A program made the position numbers and the translations under genes. A stretch of 64,000 nucleotides of DNA from Immersiella caudata (Eukaryota > Ascomycota > Sordariomycetes > Sordariales > Lasiosphaeriaceae), in NCBI GenBank assembly GCA_030512335.1, contig JAULSU010000003.1, positions 558,001-622,000 on the forward strand, in the 5' to 3' direction. The notes beneath the pieces are model-generated. The model was not told the origin of the DNA and searched no databases. It saw only the letters and a list, made by a program, of their open reading frames with translations. How positions within the stretch are numbered: the stretch's first letter is position 1; each line of letters opens with the position of its first letter. Positions 19,473 through 29,880 of this stretch are shown here, in pieces.

Positions 19473-21551
19473 ATGTCAGTCTTCAAGCGATTGAAGGAAA
19501 AAGCCATCGCGCAAGGCGTAGGCTACTACAATCAGCTCCAGAATGAGGCGCAGCAGTTTTCTGCAGGCCGACCAGGACGGAGCCAGGAGGGTCAGCAGCC
19601 CTACTCGCAGCCTGGCAGTATTCCTCCGGGATATCCGACAACGTACCATCACCCGCCGAACATGGCGAACCCATCCGGCGTGAATCCGCCGCCGCCGCCA
19701 GTCGCGGCACCCGGATACCCATACGGCACACCGGCTCATCACCAACAGCAACATCCGCCTCGCTTCTTTAAAGAGCCACCCACGCCGCCTCCCGTGGTGC
19801 GAGAAGACGGCGAACCCAACCCCACTCTCTACGAGTGTCCCGAGTCTCGAACCGTGCATTATCCAACATCATGGCACCACCTCACCGGGGTCGAAGGCTT
19901 TCTCGTTTGCACACGGTGCTTCGAGCGCCACATTGCCAACACGCACCTGGCGCCCTCGTTTCCGGCCACTCCACTACTTCCCACGGGCTCGTGCAGCTTT
20001 TATGTGCCCCGCGTGAAGCAGCGCCTGTGGCCCGAGGCATGCCGCACCGGCAATCTCGGACCGCTGGGAGAGTATGCGGTCAGGCGCGCCGCCATGCCGC
20101 CGTGCCCTGGTGATGGCTGGCAGAATACCGCGACGATGACAGCGACACAATTGCTCGATGTCAGCAGCAGCTCCCTCCCCGGGTTTCATCTCAGGACGTG
20201 CGCCACCTGCTACGAGGACTACCTCCTCGCCGCGCCATTTGTGGGTCATCTCACCACGTGTGTCTGGTCTGTTAGCGGCGACGACGCGGCGTGCGCTATG
20301 CGCTTGCCGTACTTGATCCGGGCCGCAATCGAGTGCGGTACCTGGGCGGAGTTTGCGACGGCCGCCTCGATGCGGCTCGCGCTGCCGACTTGCGACGATG
20401 GCAAAGGCACGACTACCAAGACTCGGCGCCTGTGGCGGCGCGCCATGGCCCGACCAGAGGTGGTGTTGTGCGAGGCGTGCTGCTTGGATCAGGTGGGTCT
20501 GACACCATTCGAGGTTGAGTTTAAACCGGTGGGGGAAGGAGCGTTGTGCCAGGCGCAGCGTCCGGCCGTGTCGGTGCTGCTTGGTGTCGCGCTGCAGCGC
20601 CAGGACTTTGGCGTGTTTGTGCGCGGCGCCACGGCTATGGCCTTGTCTGTTCCCTGCACTGAGGGAGGGATCCGAGGCGGGACAACGTGGTACACGCTGG
20701 CCTTAGCGATGGGCGGCGGTGGCCAGCGCTGCGAAGCATTTTTCCGCCTATGTCCCGGGTGCTTCGCAAGTATGATTGAGCCATTCGGCCTGAGTCGCTT
20801 CTTTCAGGCCGTCGCAGAGACAGACGCGTCCGCGACTCATCTCTGCTCGTTCCACCCCAGCATGCCCAACTTCGGGCCCTATCTCCTACGGCTGCAGGAG
20901 GCCATCGACGTTGGGCTGTGGTCGCGATTCGCCCAGTTCGTCGCTCGTGTTGGGCAGGAGCAGGAACAGGAGCAGGAGCAGCAGAAGGCTCCACCGTGCC
21001 CGCGAGCCACGCTAACGCCCAACCTGATTTGGTATGGCTACCAGGACTGCGGCATCTGCCCCGCGTGCTACAACGAGGTGTGCGTGGGTACGGCGCTGGC
21101 CAGCTCCATGCCGATCCAAGCGGCGCTCGTAACCGGCCCGACCATGTGCAGCATGTACTCGCCGCGCATGCGGCAGCTGTACGCCGAGGCGTGTGCCAGG
21201 GGCAGCCCAGACGCACTTGTCGAATTTGCCCACACGCGCGCACTTGCCCACGCCAACACGCTCTTGCGCGCCGAGGCCATGCGCCAGATCCGCGCCATGC
21301 AGACCATGCAGGCGGTGCATCAAGGATCGCTGAGCGCCATGTACACGGCCGGCCAGAGTTTCTCACTCGCTGCCGGTACCACTAGCGCCTACGCCCATGG
21401 GAACTCGTCTCTGGGCTGGCATCCTACCGCGTCGGGCGCCATGGCTGCCCAGGCCCAGCAAAACATGCAGATCGGCTTTGCCCAAGCGAGTAGCCCGGCA
21501 ACGACCATGGAGATTGCCAGCCTGGAGGCACAGTGGTTGGAGTACGAGTAG
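19473..21551 (+). CDS. Protein of five repeated Cys (CxxC...C...C) modules, unknown function
   Basis: Single exon, 692 aa. An N-terminal amphipathic segment (MSVFKRLKEKAIAQGVGYYN) is followed by a Pro/Gln/Tyr-rich disordered region to about residue 115. Then come five tandem modules of 90-102 residues, each starting with CxxC: C146/C149, C243/C246, C333/C336, C427/C430 and C529/C532. Each has a third Cys 17-28 residues after its second (C174, C263, C359, C458, C559). In modules 1-4 a fourth follows in a P-x-C or PC context (C211, C307, C395, C509). Between the third and fourth Cys there is a common L..A...G....F helix pattern. The layout suggests a four-Cys zinc site per module, with module 5 lacking the last Cys. 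The C-terminal ~100 residues are Ala/Met/Gln-rich. There is no membrane segment or signal peptide. I do not recognise a named family. Confidence 0.85.
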   Translation: MSVFKRLKEKAIAQGVGYYNQLQNEAQQFSAGRPGRSQEGQQPYSQPGSIPPGYPTTYHHPPNMANPSGVNPPPPPVAAPGYPYGTPAHHQQQHPPRFFKEPPTPPPVVREDGEPNPTLYECPESRTVHYPTSWHHLTGVEGFLVCTRCFERHIANTHLAPSFPATPLLPTGSCSFYVPRVKQRLWPEACRTGNLGPLGEYAVRRAAMPPCPGDGWQNTATMTATQLLDVSSSSLPGFHLRTCATCYEDYLLAAPFVGHLTTCVWSVSGDDAACAMRLPYLIRAAIECGTWAEFATAASMRLALPTCDDGKGTTTKTRRLWRRAMARPEVVLCEACCLDQVGLTPFEVEFKPVGEGALCQAQRPAVSVLLGVALQRQDFGVFVRGATAMALSVPCTEGGIRGGTTWYTLALAMGGGGQRCEAFFRLCPGCFASMIEPFGLSRFFQAVAETDASATHLCSFHPSMPNFGPYLLRLQEAIDVGLWSRFAQFVARVGQEQEQEQEQQKAPPCPRATLTPNLIWYGYQDCGICPACYNEVCVGTALASSMPIQAALVTGPTMCSMYSPRMRQLYAEACARGSPDALVEFAHTRALAHANTLLRAEAMRQIRAMQTMQAVHQGSLSAMYTAGQSFSLAAGTTSAYAHGNSSLGWHPTASGAMAAQAQQNMQIGFAQASSPATTMEIASLEAQWLEYE

Positions 21552-21613
21552 CTGCCGACGGAAGATCAGGACAAGCGAGGGTGAAGTGAATTGGGAATAG
21601 GATTTATGGGAAG

Positions 21614-21882
21614 CTGTCAGAAAAACCACACCTTGGAACGCTGCACCCTGGATTTTGTGGAAATAATGGGTGTTGCAACAGGTTGCTTGTATTGTGTGTG
21701 TGAAGGTTGCTTGTTCTGATCTTTCTGGTTGAAGCCAGAACCTCCTTCTTCATTGACTACTCCGTAGAATTCGGCTTCCTCAGCTCCGTGGCTGAGGCTC
21801 ACTGGCGCATGGGTAGTGTTAGGCTTCCGCTCAGCTTTGATGACTTGAAGCCAGGGCCCCTGAACCCCTTGCTTTCTGACAG
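21614..21882. repeat. Short inverted-repeat element, copy B (MITE-like)
   Basis: A 269-bp copy of the element at 13545..13782 with the same CTGTCAGAAA...TTTCTGACAG ends. It is flanked by AAG on both sides, a possible 3-bp target-site duplication. A further partial start (CTGTCAGAATCCAAATGTTG) lies at 22007, so the insertion may be part of a larger or nested array. It lies just downstream of the Cys-module gene. Confidence 0.75.
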
Positions 21883-23274
21883 AAGCTGAAAAGAACTTAA
21901 CCAGATGCTTCATGCTATAAAATGAAATCAGGGTATCAGTTTTAAACCATTTGTGACGGAGGCTGCAGTGAAGCCACAATGTCAACTGCACCAACTGTTG
22001 TGGGGACTGTCAGAATCCAAATGTTGCACTTTGGATGTGCAATTGTGTTTATGTAGCAGTTGTCGTGACTACCCCCTCTCTACCAGAGGCTGACCCTCAA
22101 ACCACCCCCCCCACCATATGGGGATAGTGGTGGCTACAGACTTGCCTAAGTGACAGGTACCCCGGCAGCTAAGTAGTTACATGGGGATGCTGTGGGTGGC
22201 GGGGGTGCAGCGAAAAGGCATAGGGAGGTGACCCTGCGTGCAAACAGTGCTTCTAGCGCTGGAATTCGTAGCGACCCTCTGCAGCGTGGCCGAATTGGTA
22301 CAATGTAGGGGGTAAGACGGCCCAACCGCTCCCGTCGCTGCAGAGCTTGTTCGGTGCGAAATGTTTCGCGACAGGGAGGTGGAAAATGGCGTGAGTTCGG
22401 CAGAGGATCTCGTCTGGATTGTCCCCCTCAGTCCGCAGAAATGGGCTCGCCGATTGGGACAATGGTGCAGGAGGGTCTCACTTAGACCCCAGGGGTTCAA
22501 TAATAGGCCTAAATATATCCGGCTAGGCCTGGTTGGATAGTTTCGGGCGGTTTTTCTGTACAAGAATTGCCTTCCACCACGTTGCTTCGCCTTCACTGGA
22601 TTCTCTTGTGCGGGGTGCAGTTGCTGACAGGGCCACATACCTTTGCTTGCACCATACCACACACTATTCCGCAAGGTGTGCAGATCCAAGGGGGACCCGA
22701 AATCGCGGCAGAAATGCCGCGCAAGATACACAGATGCGCTGCAGCTGTGGTGTTGGCCCTGCACAGGCTTGGCAGCCCTTTCGTGGCACTGGTAGGGGCG
22801 GTTGTTATAACCCCGACCAGCACGCCGCACGCACTGGCAGTGGGAAGGCGGGGAAGCTTAAACAACACTGTCGCCCATTGCCAGCCGGAAGAAATGCATC
22901 TGGCCCGTGAGCGAAGTGGAACACCAGTGCACACTTCCACGCCTTTGGAAGTTCCCAACGTGGATAACTTCGGCCAATTGCATGCGCAGTAACCGATGAC
23001 GCCATATGGCACCGTTATGTCGGGCCCCGTGCGTGCCCCCACCAGCGCCGCCATTGGCCATAACGCAATTGGGGCAGGTGGCAAGGGAGCTGTCGCCCTT
23101 GTTCAGAACACCGTCCTCAACGCCTCTCGCAACTCTGGAGTCAAGTTGACTTGCGATGAAGTTCCAGCTGCGAGCCAGTACGTGCATTGCCCACTCTTCA
23201 AGATTGGCCAAGCCTTGAACGAGCTCCCCATCGAATTTGCATCTCGGTGCATCGGCTCAAACTGACGCTGAGCG
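21883..23274. other. Repeat-like intergenic region
   Basis: No gene supported. It contains a partial third copy of the inverted-repeat element (from 22007) and two tRNA-like segments (22277..22345 and about 22445..22515, described separately). The right end is the promoter of the Zn2Cys6 gene. Confidence 0.45.
22277..22345 (+). repeat. tRNA-like segment (tRNA-Ser-like 5' half, possible SINE head)
   Basis: A perfect 10-bp inverted repeat CTCTGCAGCG/CGCTGCAGAG encloses GCAGCGTGGCCGAATTGG, which matches the pol III A-box pattern TRGYNNARNNGG and the 5' half of a serine tRNA. No normal anticodon arm or B box follows. About 170 bp downstream a related segment GCCGATTGGGACAATGG is followed by a hairpin GGGTCT/AGACCC and a B-box-like GGTTCAAT. 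It looks like a decayed tRNA or tRNA-derived repeat, not a working tRNA. Confidence 0.4.
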
Positions 23275-25014
23275 ATGCTCGCCGCCCTCATGCCACTTCC
23301 CGCAACCTCCAGGGCGACCCTGAACCTCCGTTACTCGCGGCGCTCGGCTTGCGATCGCTGCCGTCAGTGGAAACTGCGTTGCTCCCGCGTCGATGACCGA
23401 CCTGGAAACCCATGCGAGCGGTGTGCCAAGTCGCGTCTGGCGTGTACCACGACATTTGTTGACGGGCTCGCATCAACATGGACAGCAGCCTCGGTGTCGC
23501 AGCCCCCACAACCCAGCGCTGCGGCTCAGGCTCCACACCAAAATCAGCAGCTAGGCTGTAACGATGACCAGATGCAGGCCGACCCGGTGGAGTACCAGGC
23601 TCTTCTGCTTTCACCTGAGCAGCAGTCACCACCGGCCCCACGCGAGAAGCGACAGAGTACTTTCGCGCCTGGTCAGCGAGAAGCAGATGATGTTCATTTC
23701 CAACGCTCGGGCGTGGGGCCACGAGAAGCCATAAGCGCGCACAGAAACGACAACTTGTTGGGTTCTGGCTCTCTTGTATGACTTCCCGCAACGGCCCATT
23801 CCTCTATTCCCCCCGACGCCACCCGCGTGTTGTGTTGAAGAAGCACTGAGCTGACCCCAGTTTCTGCACAGGGACTTGATCCTATGGACTTTTCCCTCTC
23901 GGACATGGCTTTCGACGCCAACGATCTCAACCTAATGATGCAAGACAATTACTCCGCTCGTATAGAACAACGCGAGGACGACACGACGCTGTGTGGACCG
24001 GCATCTGGCACCAACAAGGGATGGAACTCTCATGGCAAACAACCTGAGCCCTGTGTGGGCACCGAGAGAGATACAATGAACTATGAGGCGGCGTCTGCGG
24101 ACATGACTAGCGGCTGTGTCAACATGAAGCGCCTGACTGGGAGTTACAAAGACCTGCTGAAATTGAGCTTGGAGCTCGTTGAAGACCGCGAAATACTCGA
24201 CACTCAGGCACCTCTGACGGCGAGGCCTAGCATCGCACCCTTGACATGCTCCTCCACACAGCAGCAACGGCCTGTTAACCGTGTTCTCAGCCAGACGGCG
24301 CGCTTCTGGGACATTGTTAAGGCCATGTCCACAAGCTCCCCAGAAACATGTCCAAATACCGGCAGCTGCAGTAGCACCAGCGGCTTTGTGATTGTTGGCC
24401 ATAGCGGTCAGACCCGCAGCGGCAGCACCAGCAGCAGCGTCAGCCTGATAAACCTCGGCGGCATTGACCACAGCTGGGAAAATGCCAGCATGAACGGGAA
24501 TGGGGACCTGGACTCGAACCTGTCGGCGTCCTCGACGTCATCGCTGCCCAGCTCCACGCCCGGCCGCCAAGACCATCTCCTCATAATCAACCTAGTGATG
24601 ACCTATGTCAACTTGCTGCGCAACTGCCGCGCAGTCTTCGCCCGACTTTACCAGGCTCTTCAAGTCACGCCTTCGCCGGAGTCGAACGCTATGTTGATCC
24701 TTCCCAGCCTGCAGTTTGGCGAGTTCCAGCTCGACAATAACGTACCTATTCAGGTCAAGGTTCTCATCGAGCTCACGTCGGGCATGCTCCAACGTATTGG
24801 CAGTGCGTTTGGCATCAACGCGGCAACTGGAACGGGCGTTCCTCTATCGCCTGACGATCATAACTACCGACTCCCTTTTCTCAATGAACCATTTGCCGTA
24901 TCGGTCCGCGAGACTATCCTGTCGCAGGAGAGCATGCAGGGCGGGGTTTATGGCAGTGAGCCCCCTCTGGTGGACATCATGAGCAACCTCAAGCGGCTAT
25001 TAGAGCGCAGATAA
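23275..25014 (+). CDS. Zn2Cys6 transcription factor, AflR-like C-terminal region
   Basis: Two exons: 23275..23775 and 23872..25014. The 96-nt intron (GTATGA...CTGCACAG) keeps frame and gives 547 aa. The DNA-binding cluster near residues 25-55 reads CDRCRQWKLRC and CERCAKSRLAC, the full six cysteines. A disordered Gln/Pro/Ser-rich middle follows. The C-terminal part has HLLIINLVMTYVNLLRNCR and IPIQVKVLIELTSGMLQRI-type helices seen in regulators of fungal secondary-metabolite clusters (aflatoxin-regulator style). It is probably a nuclear, pathway-specific activator. The neighbours downstream are a decayed hydrolase, a P450 and a decayed transporter on the same side, which fits a small, partly lost biosynthetic cluster. 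Confidence 0.9.
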
Positions 25015-25189
25015 AATATCTCCACAAAGCGGCAATTTATCACTTGCGATCATGTGAATGTTTTATCTTACTTGTTATTATATGCAAGGCGAAAAACAAA
25101 TGGGGGGAACACTCAATCCCATCCCAACTCGAGGTCGGAGGTCATCCCGGACTATGCCAGAGTGTTAGTCCAAGAACCGAAACGCATGC

Positions 25190-25574
25190 TGGATCGACAA
25201 CACCAGCGCGCCCCGGGGAGGGCCGTACACACCCGCAGCTGCTTCTCATTGCCCTCCTTCAGATTTCTCAACCCCTCATACACTGCGGACGTGTAGGCCG
25301 ACACATCCAGATACAGCGATTCCTGCGCGCCTGTGACGAAAACTAGGCACCGAATGCGATCCAGCAGACTGCCCCGGCCCGGGACGCCCAGCGTGCGGCT
25401 CTTCATGGCGCCATGCCCGATCCAGCTGCGTTCCCACACCGCTAGGAGCGTCGTGGGTACTTATGTCGTGGCAAAATCCCAGAAGTTGTGGACCGGGTTG
25501 ATGGCCACGCCTGATTTGAGGCGCGTGTCGCCAGCGGCTGCACGGAGGGTGAAATATCCGCCGAGGGATATTTC
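25190..25574 (-). pseudogene. C-terminal relic of an alpha/beta-hydrolase
   Basis: One minus frame reads EISLGGYFTLRAAAGDTRLK, SGVAINPVHNFWDFATT, an in-frame TAA, then RIRCLVFVTGAQESLYLDV and VYEGLRNLKEGNEKQLRV. The SLGGYFTLRAAA block follows the nucleophile elbow, and the VFVTG...LYLDV block precedes the catalytic acid in fungal hydrolases of the polyketide-hydrolase or FrsA-like kind. The N-terminal half with the full G-x-S-x-G elbow is missing and one stop interrupts the rest. Confidence 0.7.
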
Positions 25575-26093
25575 ATTACCTCTTCAAACGATAAAAGGAG
25601 GATAGTAAACACTACCCGAGCTGAGTCCACCATAGATGGCGTGTGGCCGTCTGCAGGGCCGATAATTGGCCAGGCACACACCGGAGCAGCGCGGAGCCTA
25701 CCGGAGCGGCAGTAACCCCACATGCGCACTCCAGCGGCATACTCCTTTAGCGCATGGTTGTATGAAGCCGAAGTGGTGGGTTGATCCCCCACATATGCCG
25801 ATGCCGATGCCGACCCGATTCCGATCCGGTTGTTGACTCCCGAGAAGCGCCGCTTTATCGGAGTCGGAGTGGACCCACTTTGACTCCGATCCGATGGGAC
25901 CCACTCAGCTCTGATTGGCCCGGTTGTAATCTCTGGCTCCTCCGGCCGCCCAGAACGCCGACGCTGATGTTTCTCGACTCCGAAAAATGGCCAGGACAAA
26001 TTGGGCACCCCACCCCCCGTCTCGTGATGCCACCAGGAGCACCGTTACACACACAGCCACATCCTGCACCCTACCAGATCCAAGCTTCCAAAC
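25575..26093. other. P450 upstream region with inverted repeat
   Basis: No gene. A perfect 9-bp inverted repeat ATCGGAGTC...GACTCCGAT lies at 25857..25890, about 200 bp before the P450 start. It sits in a stretch rich in CCGATSCCGAT-like units. It could be a regulator site, but this is untested. Confidence 0.4.
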
Positions 26094-27909
26094 ATGGCCC
26101 TTCGAGAGCTCGCCACAGCCGTGCAAGCGCATCCTCTCCTCACCGTCGTGATTCTCGGCGTTGTCGCTGCTGTCGCTTGGGTGGTACGCGCCCGACACAA
26201 AGCCTCTCTCGAGGCGGATCTGCCCTTTCTGCGCTTCGAGGATGGCGACGACTCGCGGCAGCGCTACGCGACCGACAGCGGGACCTTGTTCAAGATCGGC
26301 TATGACAGGTACCTCAGGCATGGCCAGGCGTTCAAGATGCGCAACTACATCGGTGAGCTGTCGCCACAGGTATATCTGCCGCTGAAGTATCTGGACGAAG
26401 TGAAAACCGCGCCGCAATCGAAGCTGAGCGTTCCGTATTATTCGGTGCTGGTAAGTTGCCGCGAGCTATTGTCGGGCGATGAGTGCGCTAACAAAGTTGC
26501 GTTTGGTCCCGTCGTAGCACTTTTCGCAGAACTGGACAGGAATGGCCCAACAGACGGATGAGGCTACCCATGTGATAAGAACCGACTTGGTCCGCAATCA
26601 ACGTGAGTATTTTCGGTGTTATCATTATTCCACCTATCTCGGCTAACGGGAAAACTCCCCCATGTAGCGCTTTTGTATCCTGGGCTGGAGGCTGAGCGGG
26701 CTGCCGTCATTGACGAGAAGTTACCGCGGACAAAGGGTAAGTGTGTCCAGTGAAGGCACTAGCTTTTTCTGTTGACAAAGATTAACTGGCTGGCAGAATG
26801 GCAATCAGTAGGCCCGTATCCGATATTCGCCTACGTCATGGCCCGATTGGCAGCAAAAACGACGGGAGCAGCCGAACTGGCGCGCAACGATGAATGGCTT
26901 GGGATCATGATCGGCGTGACTCAGAAGTCCATGGCGGCAGCCCACGCCTTGCGCGAATCGTGGCCGTGGTGGTCGCGCTGGCTGGCCCGTTATGTGTTTC
27001 CGCCCGTCAAAGAGGTGTTTGCCGATAGGAAACGCGCCGCCGAGATCCTGCGACCGATCTTGGAGGAGCGAGTAGCAGCCCTGCACGCTCCCGCGCACGA
27101 GAAGATCGAGAAACCCAACGATGGCATCCAGTGGCTCATCGAATACTACCACGCCAGGGGCTACGGCGCTCGGCTGACTCCCGAGGTGCTCGCACAAGAC
27201 CAGCTCTTTTTTGCCATAGCCTCCATACACAGCAGCACCGCCATTCTGCTGTCCATCCTGTACGATCTGATTGATGAGCGTAATGCGCAGAGCAAGGCTG
27301 AGGTCATCGACGAGATCGAGACCGTCCAAAAGGAATTCGGCACCTGGTCCCGCCAGGCTGTGTCGAAGCTCGTCAAGCTCGATTCCTTCATGAAGGAAAG
27401 CGGGCGTCTGAATTATGTTGCCCATGGTATGTTGAACCGTATGATACCCCCTTTTCCAAGTTTCGTGGCTGATTGTGTCGCCAGCCCGCGTCAGCCGTGT
27501 CGCAATGATCCCCTACACCTTCAAAGATGGACTGCATATACCCCGAGGCACCATGATCCAGCTTCTGCACAGCGGCATACAGCATGACGGCGAATTCTTC
27601 GAGAACCCTCAGACTTTTGACCCGTGGCGCTTTCTCAAGAAGCGGAAGGAGGGCGACCCCAACAAGTTCCAGTTCGCCAGCTTGTCCAACGTCGAGACGC
27701 AGTTCGGGGCAGGATTTCATGCCTGTCCTGCGCGCAACTATGCGACAGATGTTATCAAGCTTATCCTCGTCTATTTGCTGACCAAGTATGACATCAAGTA
27801 TGATGGAGATTCCCAGCGGCGCCCGCAGGATTTTGCGCATGATAATGCGACGCTGCCGAATTTGGCGACGCAGCTTTTGTATCGGGAGAGAAGCGTGCCA
27901 GTGTCTTGA
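26094..27909 (+). CDS. Cytochrome P450 monooxygenase
   Basis: Five exons: 26094..26450, 26518..26602, 26668..26736, 26797..27426 and 27485..27909. All junctions are GT-AG and phases agree, giving 521 aa. The N-terminal anchor (LLTVVILGVVAAVAWVV) puts it in the ER membrane. The I-helix (FFAIASIHSSTAILL) has the AIHS/T-type variant of fungal metabolite P450s rather than AGxDT. The ExxR motif is ESGR, the PERF-like block is FDPWRF, and the heme loop is FGAGFHACPAR with the ligand Cys at about residue 461. The style resembles fungal terpenoid or gibberellin-type P450s, but substrate is unknown. It follows the Zn2Cys6 gene in the same orientation, consistent with co-regulation. Confidence 0.94.
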
Positions 27910-28234
27910 CAGATGTAGCGGCTTTGTCTCTGGCTCAATGCTAGGTCCAGTAGCACCCTTGAGCTGGACAAAAAAAAAAAAAAAATGGCCTGTCCCTGTT
28001 TCTTCATTGGTTCCAGAAGTAGCCAGTAACAAGCGTGTGATCTTTGAAGCGTGCCCGCTACCAACATCCCGTTACATACCACTCTGAAGTCCAGACTGTC
28101 CAACAGCCAGCTTCTGCTGCACATAACATGCGGATCACTGAGCCTAGTGCTTCAGCCTATAGCTTTGGTCTTCCAGGCGGCCTATTCGCGTTTTTTTTTT
28201 TTTAGATAGGTTATTTCGCAGATCCCACGTCAAG
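27910..28234. other. Intergenic, nothing recognised
   Basis: 3' region of the P450 with homopolymer runs of A (about 27971-27985) and T (about 28192-28204). No other feature is seen. Confidence 0.35.
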
Positions 28235-28650
28235 ATGCCCGCCGAGCGCCGTCTGCTCCTCAAGCTCGAACCTCGCCATCCTTTCCATCGGCTACTTCGG
28301 CTTCTTAATGAAGTTCCTCGACCAGACCAACATGATCAGCGCCTACATCTCGGGCATGCGCGAAGATCTGCACAGTGCTTGGGAACGAATACACGTACGC
28401 GACGACGGCTTACACGGTCGGCTACGTCCATCATGCAAGTGCCCAGCACCCTCATCGTGCGGAAGGTCACGCTGTAGCTCTGGCTCGGCGCCATGAAGCT
28501 CAGCTGGGGAACTTGGACGTTTGCGCAGGCCGGGTTAACGAGCCCTGCGCAGCTATATGCGTTTCGGTTTTCTAGTAGGCTTATTCGAGGTGCGACATAC
28601 ACCGCGCGCTATCTCTCGTTCTTTGCCCCTGTCTTCCCTGCAATGCCCCG
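28235..28650 (+). pseudogene. MFS transporter relic (anion:cation symporter, Dal5-like)
   Basis: The conserved blocks are in family order but in different frames: NLAILSIGYFGFLMKFLDQT then NMISAYISGMREDL; LGNEYTYATTAYTVGYV; MQVPSTLIVRKV, a stop, LWLGAMKLSWGTWTFAQAG and SPAQLYAFRF; then FLVGLFE. These are transmembrane segments 1-4 of allantoate/pantothenate-type MFS permeases. Several frameshifts, one stop and absence of the remaining eight segments make it a fragment. Confidence 0.8.
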
Positions 28651-29880
28651 GTGAGAAGGCACACCTGAGAACCCTACACGAGATAATCCTAGGCGGGCCA
28701 GACCATGGCTGAGTGGGGGAAGACATAGGACGATGAGGCAGGTGGGGGTTCGAAGATGCATCTTAGCTCTGTTTTTAGTTCCATTCATTTACTTTGGTTT
28801 AAGGGCTAGTATTCTCCCCATACCTCCACTCACCCGTAACCTGGCTCGCGCTCAACGCCCTGAACGGCCTGGTCAGCGCATGATTACACACCTGCTAGAG
28901 GGTGAGTTCCGTCATGAGGCGGGGGAGCAAGAGAGACAAGTTTAGACTTGGTAAAGAAAAAAGATGCAACAAACGTCCTGCAACGCCGGTACATAAATGC
29001 CCATCCACAGCTTCTTCGTGAACTGGAGATACCCCGCCGTCACCCGGAGCAAGGCGCGGATCGTGCGGGCCGGGAGGAGAGGCGAGGTGAGGTCAGGATG
29101 GGGCGGCCTAGCTTGGTGACGTAGGTAGTGGGTTGGTGTAGCCACCTATACCGGATGCGCTGGTCGACACAATGGCTTGACTGCTGTAGCAAGGGGTACT
29201 CGTTGTGCTTCGTCGCTAAACTCAATCTCCCAGGCATTAGGGATGACGGCGTCAGAGAAGTTACTACCAAGGTTGCTGAGGGGGCGCAATACATCCGGGA
29301 GTGATGCAGCTAGTCGATTAGCTGGTTCTTGATGAATGCGGGGAACAAACGTCCTGGTGATACACTCGGCGGCCTAGGCGCGGAACTGTAGGCTCCACAA
29401 TTCCAGTCTTCAGCACTAACCAGAAACACAGTCCTATTTAACGGCAGTCATGTTATTAGATTTTGTGAGTTTAGATACGTCCAGTAGTGCAAATCAAGTG
29501 TGTTTCTTGTTGATGTTGGCCCGACCCTCCAAACAGGACCAATCGGGACTGGTAGGTTTGCAGCACAATGGAGGATATACCCCTCCACTGTTCGTAGCAC
29601 TCTGGTAGTTTTGCCGTCTTCTTCTTCGTCTTCTTCTTCTTCTTCGTCTTCTTCTTCGTCTTCTTCTTCTTCTTCTTCTTCTTCTTCTTCATCATCATCA
29701 TCATCACACTAGACTACGCAAATCTAGGTTTTATTGCATCTTGAACCCGTAGGTTGTGCCTTGAAAATGGCCTTCTCGTCACAGTTAATACATCAGCCGT
29801 CAAAGACGGGGATATAAAGGTGAGGTAATTGCCCACTTACCAAGGTGATGTGAATCGTCGTCGAGTGTGCTGCGAATGAA
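28651..29880. other. Intergenic with unidentified coding fragment
   Basis: No intact gene. On the minus strand at about 28950-29295 pieces such as NLGSNFSDAVIPNAWEIEFS, a stop, and ARTIRALLRVTAGYLQFTKK look like remains of a gene that I cannot name. The right end lies downstream of the second HET gene. Confidence 0.35.
29617..29706. repeat. TTC/GTC/ATC trinucleotide microsatellite
   Basis: About 90 bp of imperfect TTC repeats with interspersed GTC and ending in ATC units. It would encode poly-Ser or poly-Lys/Met in spurious frames. It lies between the MFS relic and the second HET gene. Confidence 0.9.

Noticed and set aside
22593..23265. Overlapping ORFs on both strands before the Zn2Cys6 gene
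   Set aside because: No recognisable protein features; likely chance frames in GC-rich sequence.
29471..29712. Poly-Ser or poly-Lys reading frames
   Set aside because: Produced by the TTC microsatellite on either strand; no start context or neighbouring coding sequence.
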